A stretch of 64,000 nucleotides of DNA from Symmetrospora coprosmae (Eukaryota; Basidiomycota; Cystobasidiomycetes; Symmetrosporaceae). A program made the position numbers and the translations under genes. The notes beneath the pieces are model-generated. The model worked only from the letters and a program-made list of their open reading frames with translations. It had not been told where the DNA came from and did no database searches. Positions 1 to 12,424 of this stretch are shown piece after piece. The stretch lies in NCBI GenBank assembly GCA_008802785.1, contig VUYT01000010.1:248001-312000 (forward strand), read 5' to 3'. Each line of letters opens with the position of its first letter. Within the stretch, counting starts at the first letter, position 1.

Positions 1-772
1 GAACGGCATAAGAACGGAATGTCAGCTGAGCGCGTGTCGAGAAGAACAGGAATGGAAGCTAGGCGGCAGGAGGAGCTAACCAATGAGAGCAGACAAATAC
101 TTCAGCTGCAATTCGGCCTCGGGGCGGCCAATCTCCCGTGCGAAGATCCCGATGGACGGCAGTCGCATCTCTTGACTCGGAATCGCGAATCCATCCGGCA
201 TTCTGTGCTGGATCACTCGGCAATAGCTTAAGCCATCTCAGTTTCTCGCCAAAGCGCTTCCGTGGATCATATCCAGGGTTTTCTTGAGGATCTGCCGAGA
301 TAACGTAGGCGGCATTCCGACCGTGAATCCGGGTACGATGAACGGCACGACTACGCATTGTCTTTGACAACTCAGAACTAAGATGAGCGATAGAGCGCAG
401 AAAAAATTCTGTGTCAGCCGCCGAGGGCCTTGTATGAGGGATCTGAGATCGCTGCGGCCTCACCATTGCCCGCCGAATTCGAAGACCTCGCATGGCCAAC
501 CGACGATGCGGAGTTCGCGACCGTCAGCTTTCCAGATGGGGCGCCACCCCTCTTTACACGCTTTCAGGTGCCTCGCTGCAATTTCTGCATCGCCGAAAGC
601 CTGGAAACTGTAGAGCGTGTTCTAGTCTCAGTCGCATACGCTGGCTATGGCAAGCCGCCAATTTGAGGCTAGAGACGAGCACACACCAGCGAGGGCATAC
701 AGATGCTTCGGATGTACTTTTGATATCGATAGGCTGCAACTGCGTCCGGTAATCTCGGGGCTCGCTGATCAT
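1..772 (-). CDS. Modular zinc-finger protein, copy 1 (partial, 5' part only)
   Basis: Function unknown; probably nucleic-acid binding by inference from zinc-finger-like residues. Exons read 772-687, 607-464 and 377-81, then an intron opens at 80 (donor gttag) and runs off the window. Exon 1 ends in CPRC. Exon 2 (A type) carries FQAF, H-x4-C, GWRPIW, ELRIVGWPCE. Exon 3 (B type) carries AVHRTRIHGR, DPQ, YDPRKRFGEK, NAGWIRDS and ends in VCSHC. The same order and spacing occur in the complete gene at 18533-21565. All three introns are phase 2 and split a cysteine codon TG|T or TG|C. The start at 772 is a choice; an in-frame ATG also lies at 862. A branch-like ctgac lies near position 24, so the next acceptor is probably just outside the window. 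Lineage-specific paralogy is inferred. Confidence 0.72.
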
Positions 773-2457
773 AAATTCCTCTGGGGCCGGTTCGTATGAT
801 CCCGCTTGGTGGTGCGACTGTCTCAGATGTTCCATGCGCCCACGACAGCTCTTGAGATGCACCGTACTTCATCGCGGGCATCGCGATCAGGAATCGCGGG
901 CATCGGGATCAGGAACAAATTGTGTTGGCAGGGGCGACGTGTAAGCCCGCCGAACGCTTCGCAATCTTCGCGTTCGTAGCCCACTCAAGTGCGGTCAGAC
1001 ATACCACAGGGCGCAAGGCCAGTCTCGGATGTACCAGTCGTGGCCGATACTCTGCAGTGTAGCAGAACCCTCTTCAAGTTTGGCCCACCTGGGACTGCAA
1101 CGTGCAACGATGTCCAGTCAGATGGAGACGAGAGCCTGACTGCCGTGGTCGAGCTCACTGGGGTCCGCTCTTGCACTTGTCCGTGTGACGGGTTCTTGCA
1201 GCATGGGTCAGGTGCTGTGCGAAGATTTCGAAGCTTGACCATTTACGGAAGATGTGATTCGAGCGCGTCTTCATCCGAGTCAGACACCCATGGCAGCCAG
1301 TTGCATTCCACCCATCGCCACTCACCACCAGGAACACCGATCTGAGCTTTCCCAAGGGAGTTCTTCTTGACCACCGTCATGATCTCCTGCTTTGCGGTCG
1401 TCTGGTGGATCGTGAGGGCCTCTGCCGCCGTGGTCGAGCGTGTAGTGTGTATTACGTCGTGCCATACTCTTGAATCTCCTTTCGTCTCCGGGACCTGCTT
1501 GACTGCATTGTACGGACAGTACGCGCTCTTTAGCATCACGCAGCACTCGAGAGCCGCACGGTTGTGCGCCTGTATGCTAAGTAATCAAGGACGCTCACCA
1601 TCCGGGATGCCCACATGGCCACCATACCCGACCTGTCCCGTCCTTGACTGGCGGGGGTCCCCTAACACATCGCTTATGGTGAAGCAGAAGGTCCCTCGGG
1701 AGTTTCTCCTTGCTTAAGCGTAGGACAGGCAGAGATCGAGGGTGTCAGTGGACAGCGAATCGACTGCGCGGCTCGACGTGCAGGGCACATACCAGTGGTC
1801 ACATGTACCGCCCGCTGACATTGTTGGCGCGCTCATCGAAGGCGGAGAGAGGTAGGAGAGCGATGGACGGTAGGTCGTGCGGAGGGAGCGGCTCCGCAAT
1901 ATCAGGTCTCGGTGAATGACGGGAGCAAAGAGGCGGAGGAGGCGCCACCAGAGCAGAGCGTAGCACTTGAAGCTCGCTGAGGCGGGGGCTGTCGGGGCGG
2001 TGCATATCCGTCAGACGCACAAAAGGTTAGACAAGCCAGGATGGCCTGGGAAAGCTCGATCCGAACGCCGGGGGCGCTCTTCATCTTGAGGATGCAGGAG
2101 GAATACAGGCACTTGCACTAACGACAAAGAGCTTGTAGTCATTTTCGTACGATGCTAACCATGATGGACACATCAGCGCACGGGCTCTGTCAGTCGTGAA
2201 CGGTGTCAGCGGGAGCGAGAGGTCAGCTGCTGCTTGGTCAAAGGGTGTCAGTGAGACTTCAGTGCTCGCTGTGCAGCACATATATCTGCATTCCTTCGTC
2301 AGGTTTGCTACGACGTGTTTGCGGTTGTGCGGAGAAGGAGAAGCTGGTGCGACTGCCGTCCGCCCGTCCGCCTGCCTTTCCGGGCGAGCTGGAGCTCGAG
2401 GAGAGCACCCGTCCTTGTTGGCTCCGACACAACAGCACAGCTGCCCGCATCGCAAAC
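773..2457. other. Intergenic region without a supported gene
   Basis: This stretch of 1.7 kb separates the divergently placed zinc-finger gene (-) and the CCDC47-like gene (+). Several open frames of 60-120 codons exist on both strands (for example 989-1345 + and 1243-1539 -). None shows a recognisable domain, splice structure or the HGK and GWRPIW signatures of the neighbouring zinc-finger modules. It must hold the promoters of both flanking genes. A short tandem repeat lies at 871-914. Confidence 0.5.
871..914. repeat. 22-bp direct repeat, two copies
   Basis: Two adjacent 22-bp units (871-892 and 893-914) differ at one base. The unit begins atcgcgggcatcg and ends gatcagga. It lies about 100 bp upstream of the chosen start of the left-edge zinc-finger gene. 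No function is evident. Confidence 0.7.
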
Positions 2458-4197
2458 ATGCGCGTCACTAGCTTGACCTCGCTGAGTGTCGTCGCTCTGA
2501 CGGCTACAGGCGTCTCTGCCGGTTTCCTCGACCGTCTCACGGCGCGCGCCCCGTCCACGGTCGATGTCGCAGCCCCATCCCCGCCCGCAGAGCCGTCTCT
2601 CGATGCGTTCGGAGGATCCGCAGCTGGCGGCAGCGTGCCCGTAGCGGTGGTGCAGGAGCCAGTGCAGGCAGGCGCGCCCAGCGTTGCGCGAGGGCAAGGA
2701 GCCGTGCAGACGGGCGAAGCAGCTGCTGCTGCTGCCGTGCCTACGGCTGTCCCCGTCAAGGCGCAGGAGCTCCCTTACGAGGGCATGGAATTCAAGACAC
2801 CTTACTTCACGGTGAGTGCGCACGTTCACTTGCGAGGCACTATCCGGCGCTGAACCCTGCCTCACCCCTTCTCGCGCAGATCCGCCCCGCCGAGCTCAAG
2901 ACGGAGGCGCTCTCGTTCCTCATCATGGGCTCGTTCGTTGCGTTTTCCCTGCTCGGCAAGCGCAAGAACAAGGCTCAGGCGATTGCGTGGTGGAAGGCCA
3001 ACATCGACCCGCTGGGCGAGGTGTGTCCAGACCCACGAGTCGCTCGCCGCTCCTTCCAGCCGCTGACCTTCCGCATGATCCCTACAGCAATTCGCCTCGT
3101 TCGCCGCCAGGCCAGAGAGCGCGTCGCTCGTCCGTGCTGATGGTGGCACCTACCTAGGCCACGCCTCGGGTCGCCGTGGGACGAAAGGCCTCCGCATCGA
3201 GATTGCGACCCTGCCCTACCACGACCTGCTCGCCAGCCTCTACTACATCGGCAGCAAGATCTACGACCTGACGTACACCGGCGGGTACAACACCGTTTCG
3301 CTCACTTTTACGCTGCCCGCCATCAAGGAGGCCAGCGGAACCTCGACAACAGGCAAGGGCAAGCCCGCAGACGACTATGTCTGGGCGCTTGTCCGCAAGA
3401 ACTTTGTCCAGGAGCTCCGAAGCAATGACAAGACGGGTTTCGACCTTCAGGCGTTCACGACCGTGTCGGAGCCCAGCGCAGCCAATGCCGCCGCGTACTA
3501 TGGCAACAACGACGAGTTCCTCACCATGACTGAGGCGGGAGTGCTCAACGACTATTTCCTCAAGGGCGAGAAGGTCGGCTTCAGGGAGCTGTTCGACCCA
3601 AAGAATGAGGCTGGCAAGCGCGCACTCACATGGCTGCAGAGCGTCATTGTCAGCGACGTCGTCAACGAGCGGCCAGAGGAGGCGTGGGTGCAAATCATCT
3701 CCGAGCTCAAGTACGCAGGCTGACCGAGCTCACCCTGCTTATACAGCACACTCGAGAAGGAGGGCAGCATCCCGAAAGCACGCCGTCTGGCAGTCGTCAT
3801 GACTCTGCCTCCATCTCGACAGGCGGGCGAGACGTTGCCTATTGTCGAGCTGGCTCTCAACCTGCTCGACGTGCTCAATGGCAGCAGCCCTGCTGCAGAT
3901 CTGGCGAGCAAGGCGGTGCGTGCAGACCCTCCTCCACTCTGCCGCACACGAGCACAAGAGCTGATCGTAGTCTTGCATGTCTGACAGAAACGCCGCCGAG
4001 CAGAAGTGCACTCGCTTCTTCTCCAGGAGAGCCGGCAGGAGGCCAAGGACAAGGCTCTGAGCGCGCAGCTCGCCATCAAGAAAAAGGCAGAGGCGGACAT
4101 GCTCGACAAGATGACGCCGGCCGAGAAGAGAAAGTACCAGCAAAAGCAGCAGGAGAAGATGATGAAGAAGCAGGCTGTCCAGCAGCAGAAGCGGTGA
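2458..4197 (+). CDS. CCDC47-like ER membrane protein (DUF1682)
   Basis: Homologue of CCDC47, the ER calcium-binding protein that in animals belongs to the PAT complex assisting multipass membrane protein insertion. Five exons: 2458-2811, 2880-3020, 3088-3710, 3747-3915, 3988-4197, about 498 residues. An N-terminal signal-like stretch (LSVVALTATGVSAG) is followed by a low-complexity lumenal linker, a transmembrane segment (LSFLIMGSFVAFSLLG) before KRKNKAQ, the conserved cytosolic DUF1682 body (RIEIATLPYHDL, YYGNNDEFL, LKGEKVGFRELFDP), and a highly charged C-terminal helix rich in Lys and Gln (EKRKYQQKQQEKMMKKQ) typical of the family. The ATG at 2458 is chosen because it opens the hydrophobic leader; the frame continues upstream without support. 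Intron 3 is only 36 nt (3711-3746). Family assignment is confident; the role in fungi is inferred. Confidence 0.88.
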
Positions 4198-4555
4198 TCC
4201 GGCGGCGGGTTGCAATCCGCGTTGTGGTGGAGAAGAGGGGACTGCCCCGAAGGGAGCTAAAACGGCAGACTTCTGCTCGCTTTGTTGAGGTAGTGTGGAC
4301 TAGCTATAGCTGCGCAATGCATGTCATTCACCTTGCGTTGCGATCCCTATGCGCTTTGGCCGTTTTTTACTGCATGGCCGTCAGTCACGTTCTCTGCAGG
4401 CTCGCGCCTCTGCGCCTCTCCTGCTTCTGACGACATCATCCATCATACACGCTCGAGCACGGCACAGCTTAGTACGGTAGCACATCAGAGAGGGGAAGGG
4501 AAGGGCTCCATCTCAGCTATCTGCCTGCCTAGTTGTTGCATCCACCCCAGATGGA
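4198..4555. other. Intergenic, 358 bp
   Basis: It holds the 3' end of the CCDC47-like gene and the promoter and leader of POM152. I see no gene or distinct repeat. Two overlapping ATGs lie at 4551 and 4556; only 4556 reads into the Pom152 frame. Confidence 0.5.
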
Positions 4556-7500
4556 ATGGCGCAGCAACAACCGCCTCCTCCAGGCCCGGTGATCCCGCTC
4601 GAGTACTGCGATGCTCCGAATCAGCGATTCTACGCGGTGGGTGACCAGCATGCCCGCTATCTGTCTGGCCTGACGCAGAAGTCGAAGCTGTCCCAGCGCT
4701 GTGCTGACCGTCCGTTCTCCCTCAACGCCGCGGCCAGATCTCGCTGCTGGCGCTGCAGCAGAGCTACAAGCTCTTCCAGTTCATAGAGGCCTACATCCCC
4801 AGCTCGGCAGCGTCAACCTCCACAGCCTCCCTCATCTTCTCGTCGCAGTCCCGCACGTCCCTGCTGTGGAAGTGGGCCCTGTACGATGCCGTCACGCTCG
4901 GCCTTATCCTGCCAAACCTGCGGATACCCAGGCTGGAATGGCGCGGAAGAGCGAGGGTCCTCCTGGTGCTGGCCATGCTGCTCCTCAGCTGGATCCTCCT
5001 CGGCGACTGGAAGATCGTCAACTTATCCAGCGCGCTAGGCCTGATGCTGCCAACGAGTCTGCGGGGTGGGCCAGAGAGCCTCTCTCTGCCTGCCTGGCTT
5101 TGCCTCGAATGCAACAAGCTAACACACTATCCCCACAGACTACTTCAACTTTGACCTCGCCATCCTCGAGCATCGGATACGCTGGAACGAGCTCGTCGAC
5201 CCGGCGTCCCACATCCTCGGCTCTGTCACCGTGCACATCCTGCCGCACTCGACAGCCAAATTCCTGCTGTACAACCCTGCTGCGTCCGCTAGCGATGGCG
5301 TAGCAGCATCCGGAGCCCTGGCATCATCACAAAGCTACTGTGTGTCCACGCGCGACTCGCTCCTGTTCGGCTACGCACTGCAGCCCAGCCAGAGCCTAGC
5401 GACCCTGCCTGTGCTCCTCAACAACACCTCGCCCAAGTACCTGCAATACAGCATCCAGTCGTTCGAACAGAGCTACGACGAGCGCACGCTCTTCAACCTC
5501 ACGAGCAAGGATCTGAAGCTCGTTGCAAGCCCGTCAAAGAGGCGCAGCCGGTGGCGCAGGAATCATTTTGACTATGACTACGATGAGGAGGCGGAGGAGG
5601 AAGAGGAAGCCGACTTTGCGGGTCGGAGCGGGACGATTGGGCAGAAGCTCGTCGGGTACGAGGGAGGGAGCGATGGAGACGACGGAGCGGTCGCAGCTGT
5701 GAGCGGCTCCCCGAAACCCAGCGAGCTGGGCAGGGCGACCGGCGGGGGAGAAGGGCAGCAACACGGCCGCGATATCGCCTACATACGCAACTACGAGCTG
5801 CAGCCCACGCAGTCCATCTATGCGTTCAGCGTCAGTCAGCCCGGCATCGTCCGCATTGAGCGCATCCTCGACTCGGCCGCCGAGAACGACGTCCGGATAC
5901 CGCATTCCTCTTCGGACTCGGCCAAGATCCTTGTCGTACCGTGTCCGAGTGCGGCGTTCTCGCAAGAGCTAGGATCCAGCCGTGGCATCCAGACACCGGT
6001 GCAGAACGCCTGTGTGGGAGACTCTGCGCTGTCGCCCTCGGTAGCCGGCGCTGGCGAGATAATCGCCGCCAAGCAGGCGGGCTTCTCGGTCGACGTCTTC
6101 GGCTATCCGCCTTTGCGCCTGACATATCACCGTCTGCTCGGCGCGGGCAACAAGCGCGAATCGCTTACTATCGACGGCATCGCCCCGGATGGCGCGCTGC
6201 TCACAAGCCACGCTGCCGGCGGCAAGAATGTCCACAAGCGATCTGCAGCTATCGCATCTGGCAGTCATGCTCAGCAGCAGCAGCTCGTCCTTGCCGGCGA
6301 GCATGCGCACGCAGCCGAGTCCAACGGACTCCTGAGGCCGCAGAGCATTATCGCGCCACTCAACGTCTCGTTCAGCACGCCTGGAAGTCACCTGTACCGG
6401 CTCGACAAGGTTGTCGATGCATTCGGGAATGCTCTGGACCTGTCGAGCTTGCGGGAGCGCCACGGGTCGCCAAGTCAGGATGGGCAGAGCTCCAAGCAGC
6501 CGGGGTCTGACAAAGCCACCGAGTCTGGAGGGAAGGGCGGCAAGCTGGCCGCTGCGCTGAAAGGGAAGCGCTCGCCGAGCATTCACAGCCTGCTTGAGAG
6601 CGCTGCCACTCGCCGCTTGATGGTGTACCCTCGGTCGTCGGTGCAGTTTCTAGGTTGCGGAGCGGCTTCTGCGGGGCAGAGCGGAAGTGGAGCGGGGCAG
6701 GGCGTCAAGCTGCTCAAGGGCAAGAAGGCCAGCCTGCAATTCGCCATTCGCACAGAAGGACCACCGCAAAGTCCCGCATCGGCTGCGGCTGGGCTAGACG
6801 ACACGCCCTGGAACGTCAGAGTCAAGTTCACCCCGGAGGCCAGCGACGACGAGGGTGCGTCGGCAGAGAAAGGGTGGGAGAGGGAGCTGCAAGCGAGCAG
6901 GAAGACGGAAGCGCTCGAGGTTGACCGCCCGGGCAAGTACAGCCTGGTTGGACTCGATGGCGCGCACTGCTCTGGTCAGGTCCTGGAGCCGTCCGAGGTG
7001 AGCCTGCTAGTTTAGCATTTGCCGCCCAAGTTACCGAGTACATGTGACTGACTGAAGAGCTTGCCAATCTCAACCCTTCCAGTGCACTGTTTACACGCCG
7101 CCTTTGCCGACTGTTGATGTCTCGCTTGACCCGATCACTGACTCGTGCGCTGGCGAAGTCGGCCTGCGAGCCATCTTCTCGCTCTCCGGCGAGCCGCCGT
7201 ACCGTCTCACGTACAGCGTGCAGCACGGCTCGTCCCGTCCAGTCCGCAAGACGCGAACGATCAGGCTGTCAAGGGAAGAGATTGAGTTCAAGCCAGAGCA
7301 GACGGGCGAGTTCACGTACCGCTTCGAGAGTCTCGACGACAAGAACTACGAGAGCATACGCATTGACCGCGAGGTCCGCCAGGTCGTGCACCCACTTGCC
7401 GGAGTGCGCTTCGAGCAGGCCGGGAAAGGCGAGCACAAGGTCTGGAGCTGCGAATCACAGGGCGAGGCAGTCGCTATCCCTATCGAGCTCAAGGGAATTG

Positions 7501-9522
7501 CTCCGTGGAGAGTTGACTACAAGATCGTTGGCCAGAAGGAGGTCTACACGGCCGAGTCTATCAGCGAGACGAAGCACTCGCTCGACGTCAAGATTCCGCC
7601 GAAGATTGCCAAATCGGGCGGAAGTTTCACGCTATCTATCGGTAGGTCCAGAGAAAATACTGTGTATCGCTGTTCCGCCAGAGCATCGGAAGCTGATGGC
7701 AGCCCCTTCCGACATCCCCCGCAGTCCAAGTTGTCGATGGCCGGGGGTGCAAGCAGCCCATGACGGTTGATGACCTCGTGGTCAGCGTACATCGCACGCG
7801 CCCGACAGCCGCACTAGCACAGTCAAAGAAGGTCATCGTGAAGCAGGGCGAGACGGTCCAGCTGCCTCTCAGGCTTACTGGTGACGGGGTGGGTTATCGG
7901 ACACGCCTACGCTGATGCGGCTATGCTGACGGTCTTCCACTCTACCTACACAGCCGTGGAAAGTCGCCTACACACATCCGGGAGCATCAACGCCCAAGAC
8001 GATTTCCATCCGTGCCAACAACGGCCAAATTGCAGTCAGTCAGGCCGGGCATTACGAGCTCGTCTCGGTCTCGGACGCGCATTGCCCCGGCACGATTAAC
8101 GACGGCAGCAAGACGTTTGACATTGAGTGGATCATTCGGCCGACGGTGCAGCTGGCAGAGAGTGCTGGCAAGCTCGTCAAGAACGGCTCGCTCGTTCGCC
8201 CGCCTGTCTGCGAGGGAGTCGACGACACGGCTGCTGTCACCTTTTCGGGCCAGGCACCATTCGTGTTGGCTTATGACGTCGTCGAGGAGGGTAGCGGTAG
8301 TGGAACCGGCATCATCGTTGGAGCTGCGGACAACTCGAAGCGACGCATCAGCCAGGAACTGCAGTCTCTGCAGCGTCACGCGCAGTTCGAGCTGTCAACC
8401 GCCACAGCTGGCCACCGTGTCTACGAGTTTACGGGCATGAGCGATGCGACGTACACATCGCTCAGCAAGGACTCGCTCGTCTCGCCTGCCGACTCGACCA
8501 AGCCGCACCTCGTCAGGCTCGAGCAGGACGTGCTTGCGCGCCCAACGGCGATGTTTGTCGATCACGACCGCAAGCACGTCTTCTGCGTCAAAGACAGCCT
8601 CAAAGTATCGCAAGCGCACAGCCCGGTGCTCCGCCTCCAGGGGCAGGCACCCTTCCACGTCGAGTTCGAAGTGACGCCCGACGGCTCACACCAGTCGCAA
8701 CGCTATTCAGATGTCGTCGTCAAGTCCAACAGCTGGAAGCTCGAGCTTCCGCATACGTTCGCTGAGCCAGGTCCATACACGATTTTTCTGCGCAAGGTGG
8801 TCGACGCGACCGGTTGCGAGCGTAGCATCTCGCGCGGTGCCAAGGGTGCCTCGGTCCGCCTCGAAGTCGCAGAGATTGCTTCTATTGCGGCCGTCCAGCC
8901 GCAGGCCGACCATTGTGTCGGCGACAGTATCGACTTTGTTCTGCAGGGTGCATCGCCATGGACCGTGCAGTACGAGTTTGAAGGAAAGAAGCAGAAGGTC
9001 GCAAACAAGGAAAGCAGATTCTCGAGAGTCGCCGAGCAACCCGGACAATTCAAGATCCTCTCTGTGGCGCAGTGCGTTCGGTCTTGCTGCCGTCTGCCAG
9101 GGCTGCTCACTGCTAACGTAGACTGCCTCCGCAACAACAGCCACCAAGACTCGTGCAAATCCATCGTGACAGACATCTCGAAAACCATCCACCCTCTTCC
9201 GCGAGCACGCGTACAGAAGGGCAACACATACATTGAGAACATCCGCGAAGGCGACCAGGCAGAGATCGTCTTCGAGTTTGACGGAACCCCGCCGTTCTCC
9301 TTCACGTACACCAAATCCGCCCCTGCCGCTCCAGCTGGCAAGGGCAAGAAGGCTGCGGCGGCTCAGGTGCTCGAGACGCACACCATCACAGAGGTCGAGA
9401 CGAAGCGGTACTCGATCTTTACGCAGTCCGAAGGGACGTGGAATGTCGTGTCGGTGCAGGACAGATACTGCGCCTATCCGCCTTTGGCGAGAAGCGACAG
9501 GAGGGCCATCAAGAATTCGTGA
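4556..9522 (+). CDS. POM152: Nuclear pore membrane nucleoporin Pom152
   Basis: Pom152 anchors the nuclear pore membrane ring. Its short N-terminus faces the pore, one or more membrane helices follow, and a long lumenal array of Ig-like domains oligomerises. Seven exons: 4556-4636, 4738-5065, 5139-6997, 7083-7641, 7725-7888, 7954-9071, 9141-9522, about 1496 residues, slightly longer than the yeast protein. Seen here: YCDAPNQRFYA, hydrophobic helices (LYDAVTLGLILPNL, VLLVLAMLLLSWILLGDW), HILPHSTAKF, then a run of Ig-like repeats each marked by PPF/PY, Y-x(1)-F and a closing V-x-D-x-x-C (VSVSDAHC, VSVQDRYC). A charged insertion rich in Glu and Gly near residues 245-330 is probably disordered. 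Intron 6 (9072-9140) was chosen because removing it restores the SVA-HHQDSC repeat spacing; it is also in frame and stopless. Confidence 0.9.
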
Positions 9523-10055
9523 CAGAACACGATGGCACAAAGCAGTCACAAAGCTGTGGAATGTATTATCACATGTATCAAATGACTGCCGTTATCCGGG
9601 CAGAAAAAGGCTCTCTGGAGAGCCTGCAGATCCTTCCTTCTAGTCGGGGCCCGCTTGCTCTTCGACCAACCCTACCGACCTGGTGACTCCTATCGACAAT
9701 GTGAAGCGCAAGTCAATTGCATGATAAACTGTGTCTGCGCAAGTCATGCCGCCAGCTCTCGGAGGTGTTCTGAACGTTTCCGCCACTGCCGCGTCTTCGG
9801 ACCTTTCGCGCATGGGCCGCCTCCGCCGTAACGGAGCTGCACGCTCCAACATGCGCGCTCTACCTTGACAACGCCTCTCTCCTCTGCTCCACCACTTTCA
9901 GACGCGATAGAATACTTTTCATCGAGAGGTGGGGGGAACGTGCTCGCTGCTCCAGGCCGCCGTCGAGGATGCCGCTGACCCATCCTCCTTCACGCCCTCG
10001 ATCCGCTATCCTCGTCGCCTTTCGCGCCGTACAGTTGTCAAACCGCATCACAACC
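9523..10055. other. Intergenic, 533 bp
   Basis: 3' flank of POM152 and 5' flank of the F-box-like gene. Open frames on both strands have no recognisable features. The frame of the downstream gene extends upstream to 9969, but the ATG at 10056 fits the conserved N-terminus better. Confidence 0.45.
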
Positions 10056-12160
10056 ATGTCAAAAGCCATCATGAACTGCCCCGAGGTGCTCCTCCTCATC
10101 GTCGAGCAGGTGGAAGCCCTGGCCGTTCTCCCGAGCCAGAGGCTGCGCTCTTCAATGGCCCTCTCGACCGCGGAAGCCACGACCGGAGTCCCAGCGGCTA
10201 GCATGACGACCCCTGTACCCGGTCCACCTGCGGGAACTGCCTGGGTGTACAGCAAGGCGAACCTCCTGAGCCTGTGCCTGACTAGCAAGGTCTTCCTCGA
10301 AGTCACACGTCCCGTCCTGTACAACGAGCTGGTCCTGCCCTCGAGCAACCTCGACGCGCCCTGGCTACTCGCGCGGACGCTATCAGAGCTGAACCCTTCG
10401 CTGGGCGAGCTCGTCAAGGGTGTCTGCGCGTCAAGCAATCTGGGAAGTCGTCTCCAAGCCAGGCTACTTGCTGGCGCGCCGAATGCCAAGAGGCTCCTTC
10501 TAGCAAGTCTGGCGTGGCTCGAGAAACTCAATGGCACCTCTCCTCCGGCCTGGAAGGATCTCCAGCAGCTCATCATTCTCGCTGTTGCGCCTGCGGCTGT
10601 CGTAGCAGGCGGACAAGCCGGTCAAGTTCAGCTTCCACAGCTCTGGTTTGACCGCGTCCACATCGAGGCTGTCGAGAAAGCACCATTGCTGCAGATCCAG
10701 AACACGTTCTGCGATGCAGTCTCCAAGGCTGCTCCGGCAAAGGTCAAGAAGACGGCAGGAGAGGCAGACAAGAACTCGGCAGCAGCTGAAGTGGTCAAGC
10801 CCACGGACGGAAAGGCAGGCAAGGATGCGAGAAGCGCGATCGGTCTAGCTGCCAACAATGTCAAGATCCGAAAGCTGCACGTCATTGCCAGCGCCTTCAG
10901 CGTCACCTTTCTCAACCGATACATCAAGCGCAGGTGGGACGGATGCATCACCTCGCTGACGCTCATGAGCGCTGTGGGCTTGCTGTACAAGCGACATCCG
11001 CACGAGGTGGCCACCGAGGACTGGCACACGCTCGCCTTGGCCCTCTCGAAGGGCCTTACGCACCTATCCATCCGCGATGCCACACACCCCGCCCTGACGC
11101 ACGCCATCACGGCTGTCGACTTCCCTCGGCTCACCAGTCTCGATATCAGCCTCACATTGGGGGAGGCACCGCGCCCGGACCAGTTGCCGTACAAGCTCGA
11201 GAAGCTGTCCATCGTCTGCAGAGGCCTTTCACCCGCCCTGCCTATCCTGCTCGAGCGTCTGGCCGACCGGCTATTCCTGCCTTCGCTCGCAGAGGTCCCC
11301 GCCATCTACCGTGTTCCTGAAGTCAAAGCTGCGCGCCAGATCGATCCGTACAGCATGCTGTTCGGTCTTCCGCCGGCTGCCGATGCCAGGGGATATGTCG
11401 AACTTGGCGACATCTTCGTCAGCAGGGACAATGCACGCATCACCCTCGTGGAGACGCACAGCCTTCCGTATCGCCAAGAGAAGCCAATCAAGCTGCTCGC
11501 TGGATGTGCGCACGTCCCGTCTACTGAACAAAAGCAGATCTGGTACGAAAGCGAAGCAGAGCTGTTGGAGCAGGAGGCTGCTTCCAAGGTCAAGAAGGGA
11601 GCCACAGGTGCCGGGGCGACCTCAGCTGGGCTACCTGAGGGGCAGGGCAGTGCGATTCCCAATCCATCTATGGCACAGGCTGGTGCAGAGAGTCCTGCTG
11701 GATCTCCGACTCCAGCATCGGCGACCACAACTGCAGATCCAAGTCAAGGAACAACTGCCTCTCCTCAAGCTGGAGCTACATCGACGACTGGTACCGCAGG
11801 TCCGGTCCCTGGAACGGCTGCGGGTGCCGGCTTTCCGTTTGTTCCTCCGCCGCACTTGTAAGTGTGCCGCTGCTTAGGCTGGAAGGTCACGGTTCAGCAC
11901 TGAGTCGTTACCTCCATAGCCTCAACTCGCTCCAGGCTATGTTTCCGCCCGGAGCGGTCATTCAGGACCTTTACATGCAAGGAGGAGCATTCACGATGGG
12001 CGGTGGCGCTGCGCCGGGAGCTGCAGCTGGGGCCGCGACAGGCCCGGCTCCGGCACCGACCGCCGCTCAGGCAGGCGGCGCTGCAGCAGGAATAGGAGGA
12101 GGCCCACAGACCAACGTAGATGCGGGCATGGGACAGCCGCCCGACTGCGTTCAGGGTTGA
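10056..12160 (+). CDS. F-box-like domain protein
   Basis: Probable substrate-recognition subunit of an SCF-type ubiquitin ligase. Two exons: 10056-11857 and 11920-12160, about 680 residues. The N-terminus shows an F-box-like pattern of fungal type: NCPEVLLLIVEQV, then LLSLCLTSKVFLEVTRPVLY and ELVL. A middle part with leucine-rich strands (ITSLTLMSAVGLL, LTHLSIRDATHP, LTSLDISLTLGE) could form an irregular repeat domain. The C-terminal 200 residues are Ala, Gly, Pro and Thr-rich and probably disordered. The intron near the 3' end is phase 2 and joins PPPHF to LNSLQAMFPPGA; without it the frame stops at 11861. Target and orthology are unknown. An alternative start lies at 9969. Confidence 0.6.
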
Positions 12161-12424
12161 GCGGACCGACTCGGACAACCCCGGAGTGCCGGGATACAAG
12201 GGTGTAGACGGGGCCCGTGCTCATTGTCTGTGGCCTTTTCTCCGCAAGCAACTCGACCTCCAGTAGTATAGGCGTAGAGACTGCAAGGTGTTGTCATGTA
12301 CTCGAGCAGAGAGCTTCTCGTCACTGTGCATATTCGCCACCTCTCCGCCTGTTGCCTCTGCACGTGCATCTCTGCAGCTCTTCGTCAGCTCTCTCTTCTC
12401 TTGCCCACGCCATTCACTTCGACC

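Noticed and set aside
989-1717. Two plus-strand and several minus-strand frames that might be a gene left of the CCDC47-like gene
   Set aside because: No recognisable domain, no coherent splice model, and no match to the A/B zinc modules.
9072-9121. 50-nt intron in POM152 ending at 9121
   Set aside because: It would shift the frame; the 69-nt alternative ending at 9140 keeps frame and the repeat spacing.
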